The translations under genes and the position numbers were made by a program. A stretch of DNA of 6,074 nucleotides, from contig DGBM01000153.1 in assembly GCA_002384765.1 (NCBI GenBank), positions 1-6,074 on the forward strand, written 5' to 3'. The DNA is from Demequinaceae bacterium UBA4004 (lineage in GTDB: Bacteria > Actinomycetota > Actinomycetes > Actinomycetales > Demequinaceae). The notes beneath the pieces were generated by a model. That model had not been told where the DNA came from, searched no databases, and worked only from the letters and a program-made list of their open reading frames with translations. This document shows positions 1 through 5,958 of this stretch, in pieces. Position 1 is the first letter of the stretch. Each line of letters opens with the position of its first letter.

Positions 1-369
1 TTCTTCACCTTCTGGGGCTTCGACATGATCACCAAGAACCGCCAACGCAAGCTCGCGTTCAGCCCCGTCGGAAATACCGCGATGCACCTCCCCGTCGGAG
101 GACGGATGCCTCAATGGCTGTCGCCGTTCCCGGGAATGACCGCGATCGCAACCCGGATGCTACGCAAGCAGATCAACGACGTGGGCGTGCCCCCGGTCGA
201 CGAGTTCCTGGACCAGATCGTCGCCTCCGGCGGTCGCCTCTGGGCGTGCCGGATGAGCGCCGACATGCAGGGGCTCACCATGAAAGACCTGCGTGATGAC
301 GTCGAGGACATCATCACTGCCGCCGACTTCATGGACCTTTCGGAGGGGGCTCAGACGCTCTTTATCTAG
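1..369 (+). CDS. DsrE/DsrF/DrsH-like family protein, 3' part only
   Basis: The reading frame is open from the first base of the window and ends with TAG at 367-369, so the true start lies to the left. The visible 122 residues begin FFTFWGFDMI and end TLFI. In between is a glycine-rich, proline-rich middle and the segment LWACRMSADM with a single cysteine (visible residue 83). This pattern matches the DrsE_2 branch of the DsrE/DsrF/DrsH superfamily. These are small cytoplasmic Rossmann-like proteins of roughly 160 residues, so about 35-45 N-terminal residues are probably missing. Family members are linked to persulfide or sulfur-relay chemistry, often near TusA or rhodanese genes. The lone cysteine is the likely sulfur-carrying residue, but the actual substrate is unknown. 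The internal ATG at 25 is not the start, because the family-typical FFTFWG segment lies upstream of it. The next gene on the same strand starts 62 bp after the stop, with no clear terminator between them. The family call is fairly sure; the function is not. Confidence 0.8.
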   Translation, partial: FFTFWGFDMITKNRQRKLAFSPVGNTAMHLPVGGRMPQWLSPFPGMTAIATRMLRKQINDVGVPPVDEFLDQIVASGGRLWACRMSADMQGLTMKDLRDDVEDIITAADFMDLSEGAQTLFI

Positions 370-415
370 CCGCCGGCGGGGCGGTGGGCGTGCGCGCGGG
401 CCCGGTGAACCAGTA

Positions 416-423
416 GGGAGAGG
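416..423 (+). promoter_or_regulatory. Ribosome binding site that decides the ATG 432 start
   Basis: The purine run GGGAGAGG lies 8 nt upstream of ATG 432, which is ideal spacing. The in-frame GTG at 423 overlaps the end of this run and would leave almost no spacer, so ATG 432 is the preferred start. Confidence 0.6.
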
Positions 424-431
424 TGGCTCCC

Positions 432-1145
432 ATGAAGAAGGAGCCTGATAGCACGGGTGGCGCGCCAGGGCCGGGCGAGCATGAGCCGACGTCCGACCTC
501 CCCGATGAACTGACAGTCTTAGCAAGGGTCTCCCGGCTCAATGCGACCTTGTGGAGACTCTCGTTCAGAGGGTCCGCGGGCGCCAGAATCCTCGTGTCCG
601 CGCTTTTCCTGCTCATCGTGCTGTTTGCGCTCGCCTTTCTCCCGGACTTCTTTGGAGGCGACGAGCCGAGCACGTACGCGAACGACGGCGGTGACGCCGC
701 GCCTACGGCATCGGACCCGGTTGACGCCGATGCCACCGACCCCCTCAGCGGAACGTGGAACATGGTGTGGCGTGGTGACGACGGCGCCGAAGGAACGGCA
801 TTCACGCTGCGGTTCGAAGGTGCTGACACCGGCACCGTCGAGGTGCTGAACGACGAGAACGAGTCCGAGACGTGGTTCGAACTCGACGGCGACGTGTTGC
901 GCCTTGGGTTCACCCGCACGTTCGCTAAGCCACCCAGTTGGCCAGCCGACAGCCCGTTTCCCTCCGGGGGCTGGCCCGAGAACACCACCTTCGAGGGCGA
1001 TCGGGACAGCGACGGGAGCTTCTTGGGCACGTGGTACCGCGATGACTGGGAGTGCAACCCCGGACTGAACCCACCCTGTTCGTACAAGGACGTACGGATG
1101 TCCTTCGCGGCCCGCGCCGAGCGGGAGTCCCAGGTCAAGAACTAG
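432..1145 (+). CDS. Unrecognised single-pass membrane protein with extracytoplasmic domain
   Basis: I do not recognise this 237-residue protein. Residues 1-50 are hydrophilic, rich in Pro, Gly and acidic residues at first, then basic (RLSFRG, GAR). A single hydrophobic helix follows at about 53-70 (ILVSALFLLIVLFALAFL). The basic residues just before the helix predict the N-terminus in the cytoplasm and the C-terminus outside. After the helix comes an acidic Asp/Ala/Thr-rich linker (about 75-103). A compact domain then begins near SGTWNMVWRG and alternates hydrophobic and polar residues in a beta-like way (FTLRFEG, GTVEVLN, DVLRLGFTR). A second GTW near residue 199 (LGTWYRDDWE) and two cysteines (about 208 and 216), which could form a disulfide, complete it. 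The GTW-type strands recall lipocalin-like or META-like small beta-barrel domains, but that is only a resemblance. The start rests on the ribosome binding site at 416-423. Its stop overlaps the stop of the convergent DUF2469 gene. It could be a sensor or cell-envelope protein; nothing here decides. Confidence 0.75.
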   Translation: MKKEPDSTGGAPGPGEHEPTSDLPDELTVLARVSRLNATLWRLSFRGSAGARILVSALFLLIVLFALAFLPDFFGGDEPSTYANDGGDAAPTASDPVDADATDPLSGTWNMVWRGDDGAEGTAFTLRFEGADTGTVEVLNDENESETWFELDGDVLRLGFTRTFAKPPSWPADSPFPSGGWPENTTFEGDRDSDGSFLGTWYRDDWECNPGLNPPCSYKDVRMSFAARAERESQVKN

Positions 1146-1468
1146 CGTCCGCCGCGCAACTGACGGATGTCCGGCATGGCGTCGTCGTGGTCAAGTTCCT
1201 CCACGTTGACGTCCCTGAACGTCACCACACGCACGTTCTTGACCAGGCGGGCGGAGCGGTAGACGTCCCAGACCCACGCATCGGCCATCGTCACCTCGAA
1301 GTAGATGTCCGAGCCTGCCGAGCGCACCTGCAGATCCACCTTGTTGGCCAGATAGAAACGCCGCTCGGTCTCGACGACGTAGCGGAACAGTCCGACCACG
1401 TCCCTGTACTCGCGGTACAGGGCCAGTTCGGCCTCGGTCTCGTAGTTCTCCAGGTCTTCGCTGCTCAC
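1142..1468 (-). CDS. DUF2469 domain-containing protein
   Basis: The 108-residue product starts MSSEDLENYETE and continues through LYREYRDVVGLFRYVVETE, RRFYLANKVDLQ, FEVTMADAWVWDVYR and VRVVTFRDVNVEEL. These blocks are hallmarks of DUF2469, a small cytoplasmic protein family of about 100 residues conserved in actinobacteria (for example Rv2901c of Mycobacterium tuberculosis, from memory). Its function is not established. I chose the GTG at 1466-1468 because family members begin right at the (S)xEDLExYE block. A longer in-frame ATG at 1546 adds 26 residues (RRRDAAPRH...) that do not look like the family. On the coding strand a run of G residues (1474-1468) leads straight into the GTG, so there is no clean Shine-Dalgarno spacing. 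In many actinobacteria this gene sits beside rnhB, lepB and yraN; none of these is visible here. It is convergent with the membrane protein gene and divergent from the ROK gene. Confidence 0.88.
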   Translation of the reverse strand: MSSEDLENYETEAELALYREYRDVVGLFRYVVETERRFYLANKVDLQVRSAGSDIYFEVTMADAWVWDVYRSARLVKNVRVVTFRDVNVEELDHDDAMPDIRQLRGGR

Positions 1469-1490
1469 CCCCCCATCATCACCCACGAGA

Positions 1491-1521
1491 TGCCGCGGTG
1501 CGGCATCGCGACGCCGCGGCA
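1491..1521. repeat. GC-rich inverted repeat in the divergent intergenic region
   Basis: Arms TGCCGCGG (1491-1498) and CCGCGGCA (1514-1521) are perfect inverted copies. The stem can extend to 10 pairs with one G-T wobble around an 11-nt loop (1501-1511). It lies 22 bp upstream of the DUF2469 start, so it would fall in that gene's leader if transcription begins further upstream. It could be a leader hairpin, a protein-binding dyad, or chance in GC-rich DNA. No function is shown. Confidence 0.4.
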
Positions 1522-1529
1522 CCCCGGAA

Positions 1530-1559
1530 TTGACAGATCGCGACACTTAGTTGTAGTTT
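1530..1559 (+). promoter_or_regulatory. Candidate sigma-70-type promoter of the ROK-sugar transporter operon
   Basis: A perfect -35 hexamer TTGACA sits at 1530-1535. Eighteen bases later TAGTTT (1554-1559) keeps the key T1, A2 and T6 positions of the -10 consensus TATAAT. Transcription would start near 1566, giving a leader of about 25 nt before the GTG at 1590. The -35 is convincing; the -10 and the exact start are inferred. Confidence 0.55.
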
Positions 1560-1578
1560 TTCTTTAGTTGTAAACAAA
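1547..1578 (+). promoter_or_regulatory. Candidate ROK operator: repeated TTAGTTGTA with an imperfect dyad
   Basis: TTAGTTGTA occurs twice, at 1547-1555 and 1564-1572, with a 17-bp period. The second copy lies in an imperfect dyad, TTaGTTgtaAACaAA (1564-1578), in which 5 of 7 base pairs match. About three quarters of this block is A or T, unlike the GC-rich surroundings. It overlaps the candidate -10 element and reaches the ribosome binding site. ROK repressors of the XylR/NagC/Mlc type are known to bind AT-rich dyads, and Bacillus XylR sites contain TTAGTT arms (from memory). A repressor bound here would block the operon, including its own gene. The assignment to the neighbouring ROK protein is inference. 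Confidence 0.5.
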
Positions 1579-1582
1579 GGAG
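1576..1582 (+). promoter_or_regulatory. Strong ribosome binding site of the ROK gene
   Basis: AAAGGAG at 1576-1582 is a near-perfect Shine-Dalgarno sequence 7 nt before GTG 1590, and it fixes that codon as the start. It overlaps the right end of the proposed operator dyad. Confidence 0.8.
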
Positions 1583-1589
1583 TTCAGCC

Positions 1590-2801
1590 GTGGCGATATC
1601 TTCGGCCCGCACTGATGCCAATCGGGCGGCCATCCTCGCGCACATCGGCGCGCACGGCGCGACGTCTCGCGCCGATCTGGCCCGCGGTCTCGGACTCTCT
1701 CCTGCCCTCATCACGAAACTGACGCGAGACCTCCTTGCGGATGGACTCCTCACGGAACTTGAGCACAGCCCCTCCCGCGGTGGACGTCCCGCCCTGCTGC
1801 TCGGCCTCACCGCGGGCAGCTTCGGCGCGATTGGCGTCAAGGTCGCGCCAGATCATCTCACGCTCGTGGAGGTGGGCCTCGGCGGCGCCGTGACCCGCAC
1901 CGCGACCGAACAGTTCGACGCGACCCACACCATGGCACTCGCGCAACTCACCGACGCTGTGAGCGCCTTCTGCTCTAGTTCCACCCACGCCAATCTGCTC
2001 GGCGTGGGCGTCGGCCTGCCGGGCAACGTCCTCGAGCAAAGCGAGGGCGTGGTCGACTCCACCCAACTCGGCTGGAGCCAACTGCCCCTAGGCCTCGCCC
2101 TGCGCAACGCGACCGACTTGCCCGTCCTCATCGACAACAACGTCAACGCCTTGGCGCTCGCAGAGTCGCTCTTTGGCACCGGTCGCGGGCACGAGAACTT
2201 CCTGGTGGTCACGATCGGCACCGGCATCGGCGCTGGGATCGTGGCCGGCGGCGCCGTCGTGCGCGGCCACTCGGGAAATGCCGGCGAGATCGGACACCTC
2301 CCCATGGCGGAGAACGGCCCGCGTTGCCAGTGCGGCGCGCTCGGGTGCCTCGAGGCGATCATCGGCCAGTCCGCGCTCATCGAGACGGCTCGGCGAGAGG
2401 GCGTGATCGGCGCCGACGCCGGCATCACCGCCCTCGCCACTGTCGCCAGCGGCGGCAACGAGGCGGCACAGCGGATCTTTGCCGAGGCGGGCCACCTCCT
2501 GGGGCGCGCGATCGCGGGCGTCGTGAACACCCTCGACCCGGAGTTGATCGTGATCCTCGGTGAGGGCGCCGAATCGTGGAAGCACTGGTCCATGGGCTTC
2601 GAACCCGCGCTGCGTTCGTCAGTGATGCCTCGCAAGCGCGGTATCGAGGTCGCGGTCGAGGGCTGGCAAGACGACCGCTGGGCGCAAGGCGCCGCCTCCC
2701 TCGTCCTGTCCACTCCTTTTGACGCCGACGGCGTCTCCGGCGAGCAGGGAAGGCTGGTTCGCGCTCGCCTCATCGACGCCGCCGCAGGTAACCCCGCATG
2801 A
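1590..2801 (+). CDS. ROK-family transcriptional regulator (probable sugar-responsive repressor)
   Basis: This 403-residue protein has the two-part build of ROK (NagC/XylR/Mlc-type) repressors. An N-terminal winged helix-turn-helix (about 11-72) includes TSRADLARGLGLSPALITKL and the wing RGGRPA. A ROK sugar-kinase-like domain follows. The sugar-site loop GEIGH (233-236, His236) and the zinc motif CQCGALGCLE (Cys246, Cys248, Cys253) are intact. Two kinase motifs are not: the DxGGT phosphate loop is replaced by KVAPD (84-88), and the END block with the catalytic Asp reads DNN (182-184), with Asn at that position. It should therefore bind sugar and zinc but not phosphorylate sugar. It is first in the operon, its stop overlaps the first permease start as ATGA, and it has an AT-rich candidate operator in front. 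The likely role is autorepression and repression of the transporter, relieved by an imported sugar or its breakdown product. The effector is not visible. The GTG start is backed by AAAGGAG. Confidence 0.93.
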   Translation: MAISSARTDANRAAILAHIGAHGATSRADLARGLGLSPALITKLTRDLLADGLLTELEHSPSRGGRPALLLGLTAGSFGAIGVKVAPDHLTLVEVGLGGAVTRTATEQFDATHTMALAQLTDAVSAFCSSSTHANLLGVGVGLPGNVLEQSEGVVDSTQLGWSQLPLGLALRNATDLPVLIDNNVNALALAESLFGTGRGHENFLVVTIGTGIGAGIVAGGAVVRGHSGNAGEIGHLPMAENGPRCQCGALGCLEAIIGQSALIETARREGVIGADAGITALATVASGGNEAAQRIFAEAGHLLGRAIAGVVNTLDPELIVILGEGAESWKHWSMGFEPALRSSVMPRKRGIEVAVEGWQDDRWAQGAASLVLSTPFDADGVSGEQGRLVRARLIDAAAGNPA

Positions 2802-3769
2802 ACCGCGGCACCACCGTCGGCACCGCCGTCTCCCCTGCATCGCCGGGCTCGTCAAAACCACTGACCCCTGAGCGCAAGCCGGGCCAGACGGCGCGAGCGC
2901 GCCGCAACAAGGCCACCATGATCGCGTACCTGTTCCTGGCGCCCTCGGCTATCCCGCTACTCGCGTTCGTGGTGGTGCCGATGTTCCGGGCCGCGTGGGC
3001 GAGCCTCCACACCTGGAATCTCATCAGCCCCATGAAGTGGACCGGTCTCAGCAACTACCAGGAGCTCTTCACTGACCAGGACACCCTCGTGGTCTTCGGC
3101 CACACGCTGTACTACGTCGCGGGCACCCTCCCGCTCACGTTCGTCGGTGGCCTCGCGCTCGCGCTGGGACTGAACCGCGCCTTCCGCGGCCGCAACCTGT
3201 TGCGCGGCGTGTACTTCTTGCCCGTCGTCACCTCGTGGATCGCCGTGGCGATCGTCTGGCGGTGGCTCCTCAACCCCTCGGTGGGCATCGTCAACACCGT
3301 GTTGGCCAACTTCGGGATCGACGGACCCGGCTGGTGGACGGACCCAACGTGGTCGATGCCGTCGATCATCCTGGCGTCGGCATGGAAGGACCTCGGCTAC
3401 GTGATGGTGCTCCTGCTCGCGGGCCTGCAGACCATCCCCACGGACGTCCAGGAGGCCGCCACGCTCGACGGAGTGGGCTGGTTCAGCCGCTTGCGCACGA
3501 TCACCCTGCCGCTACTGTCTCCGCAGATCTTCTTTGTGGTGATCATTTCGCTCATCAATGGCTTCCAGGTCTTCGACCAGGTGTATGCCATGACGGGAGG
3601 CGGGCCCAACGGCTCGTCCGAGGTGGTGGTCGAGCGCGTCTACGACCTCACCTTCCGGTACGGCCAGGCCGGCATGGCGTCCGCGCTATCGATGCTGCTG
3701 TTCGGCGTGATCATGACCATCACCATGATCCAGATCCGCGGCGAGCGGAAGTGGGTCAACTATGCCTAA
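2798..3769 (+). CDS. ABC sugar transporter permease, MalF-like (CUT1 type)
   Basis: This 323-residue integral membrane protein is one half of the transmembrane channel of a carbohydrate ABC importer. A basic, Ser/Pro-rich cytoplasmic tail of about 40 residues precedes the first helix (about 43-63), which opens with the typical IAYLFLAPS. Further hydrophobic helices lie near 105-127, 138-158, 188-210, 244-260 and 293-313. The EAA coupling loop that docks on the ATPase is at 219-242 (EAATLDGVGWFSRLRTITLP). The segment QVFDQVYAMTGGGP with a following Y-D-L-xF-RYG stretch is characteristic of MalF/UgpA-like sugar permeases. The ATG overlaps the ROK stop (2798-2801), suggesting translational coupling; only a weak AGGT precedes it. 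It ends overlapping the second permease by 8 bp. The substrate cannot be read from this sequence alone. Confidence 0.95.
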   Translation: MNRGTTVGTAVSPASPGSSKPLTPERKPGQTARARRNKATMIAYLFLAPSAIPLLAFVVVPMFRAAWASLHTWNLISPMKWTGLSNYQELFTDQDTLVVFGHTLYYVAGTLPLTFVGGLALALGLNRAFRGRNLLRGVYFLPVVTSWIAVAIVWRWLLNPSVGIVNTVLANFGIDGPGWWTDPTWSMPSIILASAWKDLGYVMVLLLAGLQTIPTDVQEAATLDGVGWFSRLRTITLPLLSPQIFFVVIISLINGFQVFDQVYAMTGGGPNGSSEVVVERVYDLTFRYGQAGMASALSMLLFGVIMTITMIQIRGERKWVNYA

Positions 3770-4577
3770 GTCAAAGCGCACCTGGATTCTTGCGGCCGTT
3801 CTCACGGCGGGCGCAATCGCCATGGTGTTCCCATTCGTGTGGACCGTCATCACGTCGGTGACGTCCGGCGCGGGCCTTTCCGCCACCCCGACCCTGATCC
3901 CCGAGGACCCCTCGCTCGACGCCTACCGCACGCTGTTTTCAACCACCACGTTTGCCCGCTCCGTTGCCAACTCAGTCGGACTTGCCCTGGCTGTCACCGT
4001 CATCCAGGTGACGACGTCGGCGCTCGCCGCGTATGCGTTCAGTCGCTTCGAGTTCCCCGGAAAACGCGCGGCCTTCGCTCTGTACCTGGCCACCATGATG
4101 ATCCCGATGCAGGTGCTGCTGGTGCCGCTGTTCGACCAGATGAAGTCGCTCGGCCTCGTGGACAGCTACCTCGGTGTACTGCTGCCGTCCGTGGCGAGCG
4201 CATTCGGCGTGTTCCTGATGCGCCAGGCCATGGTGACGGTGCCACGCGAACTCGACGAGGCGGCCATGCTCGACGGCGCGGGCCACCTGCGCACCTTCGC
4301 CAGCATCGTCATGCCCAACGTCCGTCCCGCCATGGCCACGTTTGGCATCTTCGCCTTCATGAGTAGCTGGAACGCGTTCCTCTGGCCGCTCGTCATCCTG
4401 CGTTCCGACGAACTCAAGACTCTGCCGCTCGCCCTGGCGTCCCTTCAGGGGCAATTCACCACCCAATGGGACGTCATGATGGCCGGCTCCGTGGTGAGCA
4501 TCATTCCGATGCTCGCCCTCTACATCTTCGCCCAGAAGTACATCATTCAGGGCGTAGCAGGCTCGGGAATCAAGTAG
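3762..4577 (+). CDS. ABC sugar transporter permease, MalG-like (CUT1 type)
   Basis: This 271-residue protein is the partner permease of the importer. It starts with a short basic tail (MPKSKR) and a first helix at about 8-31, followed by an external loop with SLDAYRTLFS, the usual xxNY/AYxxLF region of MalG-like proteins. The segment AAYAFSRFEFPGKRAAF (about 89-105) and the MMIPMQVLLVPLF helix (112-124) are family hallmarks. The EAA loop is at about 165-190 (DEAAMLDGAGHLRTFASIVM), and the sequence ends in a helix and the typical C-terminal QKYIIQGVAGSGIK. Length is normal for the family. The ATG lies inside the end of the previous gene (ATGCCTAA, 3762-3769), so the two permeases are probably made in equal amounts by coupled translation. 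The gene is followed after 33 bp by the binding protein. Confidence 0.96.
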   Translation: MPKSKRTWILAAVLTAGAIAMVFPFVWTVITSVTSGAGLSATPTLIPEDPSLDAYRTLFSTTTFARSVANSVGLALAVTVIQVTTSALAAYAFSRFEFPGKRAAFALYLATMMIPMQVLLVPLFDQMKSLGLVDSYLGVLLPSVASAFGVFLMRQAMVTVPRELDEAAMLDGAGHLRTFASIVMPNVRPAMATFGIFAFMSSWNAFLWPLVILRSDELKTLPLALASLQGQFTTQWDVMMAGSVVSIIPMLALYIFAQKYIIQGVAGSGIK

Positions 4578-4598
4578 CCCGGGCACCACCCATAAACC

Positions 4599-4604
4599 GA
4601 AGGA
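4599..4604 (+). promoter_or_regulatory. Ribosome binding site of the sugar-binding lipoprotein gene
   Basis: GAAGGA at 4599-4604 lies 6 nt before ATG 4611. It is stronger than the sites before either permease, in line with the higher need for a binding protein relative to permeases. The rest of the 33-bp gap (4578-4610) shows no promoter or terminator. Confidence 0.65.
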
Positions 4605-4610
4605 AATCCC

Positions 4611-5882
4611 ATGCAAAAGTCAGCAATCGCCGGGGTCGGCATTGTCGCCGCCCTCGCACTGACGCTCACTGCGTGCTCGTCAAGCGACGAACCCGGTGAG
4701 ACGTCGGGCGGCGCGACATCGAGCGCGGCCGAGCCGGTCACGATCACCTATTCCAACTTCATCTCGAATGGCGGGAATGAAGACAACCTGGCCGCCATCG
4801 TCTCGGCGTTCGAGGCGGAAAACCCCACCATCACGGTGGACGTCACGACGTTGCCATACGCCGACTACTTCACTGCGCTCCAGACGGACCTGGCCGCAGG
4901 CACCACGGCCGACGTGTTTGACATCGAGTACGCCACCTACCCGACGTACCAGTCGGCAGGCGCGTTCGCGCCCCTCGAAGGCGTCGACTCCTCCGTGTAT
5001 CGCGGCGATGTCGCGGCGGCCTACCAGACCGACGGCGTTTCCTACGCGCTGCCGACGTCGTTCTCCACCGTGGTCCTGTACTTCAACAAGGATCTGTTTG
5101 ACGCTGCCGGGCTCGACTACCCGACGTCCGACTGGACGTGGGCAGACGAGAAGGCAGCCGCCGAGGCGCTGACCGACACCGGTGCGGGCGTGTGGGGCGA
5201 CTACCAGCCCATCTCCTACTACGAGTTCTACAAGGCACTCGTGCAGGCGGGCGGCCAGTTCCTCAGCGACGACGGCACCTCGGTGGCGTTCGATTCTCCT
5301 GAGGGCATCGCCGCCGCGCAGTGGCTCGTAGGCAAGTCGGGATCGACGATGCCGACGGCAGAGCAGGGCGCTGGCACCCCGGACTTCGACACCAGCCTGT
5401 GGGCCGATGGCAAGCTCGCCATGTGGCACTCGGGCATCTGGATGTTCGGCGCAGCCGCCGACAGCAGCTTCGGGTGGGACATCGCCGTCGAACCGGGTGA
5501 CGCCCAAAACGCGTCGGCCGTGTTCTCCAACGCGGTGGCCGTGTCTGCGAACTCCTCGCAGAAGGAGGCGGCGCAGATGTTCGCCGAGTACCTCACGAGC
5601 TCCCAGGTGATGGTAGACACGCGTCTCAGTGCGGGTTGGGAACTGCCCGCCATCTCGGACGAGGCGCTGCTCGCGACGTACCTCGACCAGGGCTCTCCTG
5701 ACAACCGTCAGGCCGTGTTCGACTCGCTTGACGGCATCGCCTTGCCGCCTGTCATTGGCGACAATCAGGCTGAAATGCAGGACATCATCGGCGCTCAACT
5801 GACCGAGGCCGCAGCAGGGCGCATGTCGGTGGAGGACGCGCTGGCGTCCGCTGCCTCGCAGGTGAACGACCTGCTCGGCTGA
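4611..5882 (+). CDS. Sugar ABC transporter substrate-binding lipoprotein
   Basis: This 423-residue protein captures sugar outside the membrane and delivers it to the two permeases encoded just upstream. A lipoprotein signal peptide is clear: MQKS, a hydrophobic core (about 6-18), then lipobox LTAC with Cys22 as the acylated residue, followed by a Ser/Gly/Thr-rich tether to about residue 40. The mature part is a family 1 extracellular solute-binding protein: VTITYSNF (first strand, 43-50), NLAAIVSAFEAENPTITV (59-76), TADVFDIEYATYPTYQSAGAFAPLE in two blocks at 99-123, LPTSFSTVVLYFNKDLFDAAGL (148-168), and DGKLAMWHSGIWMFG (266-280). Aromatic residues such as Tyr107, Tyr110, Tyr113, Trp272 and Trp277 are candidates for stacking on sugar rings. 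Length is normal. The order is unusual in that the binding protein comes after the permeases instead of leading the operon. A strong hairpin follows at once. The ligand is unknown; the following GH15-like gene hints at an alpha-glucoside. Confidence 0.95.
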   Translation: MQKSAIAGVGIVAALALTLTACSSSDEPGETSGGATSSAAEPVTITYSNFISNGGNEDNLAAIVSAFEAENPTITVDVTTLPYADYFTALQTDLAAGTTADVFDIEYATYPTYQSAGAFAPLEGVDSSVYRGDVAAAYQTDGVSYALPTSFSTVVLYFNKDLFDAAGLDYPTSDWTWADEKAAAEALTDTGAGVWGDYQPISYYEFYKALVQAGGQFLSDDGTSVAFDSPEGIAAAQWLVGKSGSTMPTAEQGAGTPDFDTSLWADGKLAMWHSGIWMFGAAADSSFGWDIAVEPGDAQNASAVFSNAVAVSANSSQKEAAQMFAEYLTSSQVMVDTRLSAGWELPAISDEALLATYLDQGSPDNRQAVFDSLDGIALPPVIGDNQAEMQDIIGAQLTEAAAGRMSVEDALASAASQVNDLLG

Positions 5883-5891
5883 CGCATGACG

Positions 5892-5934
5892 AGAGCCTGG
5901 TGGCGGCGCCCAGAATTCGCCGCCACCAGGCTCT
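5892..5934 (+). terminator. Perfect 17-bp stem-loop after the binding protein gene
   Basis: The arms 5892-5908 (AGAGCCTGGTGGCGGCG) and 5918-5934 are perfect inverted copies around a 9-nt loop. The hairpin starts 9 bp after the stop codon. No T tract follows (GCGAGCCC), so it is not a classical intrinsic terminator, although U-less hairpins are reported to work as terminators in actinobacteria. It could instead be an RNA-stabilising 3' structure that raises binding-protein levels while letting some transcription continue into the next gene 25 bp beyond. Confidence 0.75.
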
Positions 5935-5958
5935 GCGAGCCCACCCCGACGTCCAGAA

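Noticed and set aside
423..431. GTG start three codons upstream of ATG 432
   Set aside because: It overlaps the purine run that serves as ribosome binding site, leaving almost no spacer; ATG 432 has the right spacing.
370..431. Terminator after the DsrE-like gene
   Set aside because: The short palindrome CCGCCGGCGG (370-379) has no loop and no T tract; GC-rich DNA gives such matches by chance.
362..1138. 258-codon open frame antisense to the membrane protein gene
   Set aside because: Product is low-complexity and Ser/Pro-rich without domains; the plus-strand gene has a well-placed ribosome binding site and a transmembrane helix.
1469..1546. N-terminal extension of DUF2469 to the ATG at 1546
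   Set aside because: The extra 26 residues do not resemble the family, whose members begin at the SxEDLExYE block.
1052..1567. 171-codon plus-strand frame across DUF2469 and the intergenic region
   Set aside because: It is antisense to a recognised family gene, runs through the candidate promoter, and gives a product without domains.
1972..2801. Active ROK glucokinase as an alternative call for the ROK gene
   Set aside because: A helix-turn-helix domain is present and both the phosphate loop and catalytic Asp are replaced.
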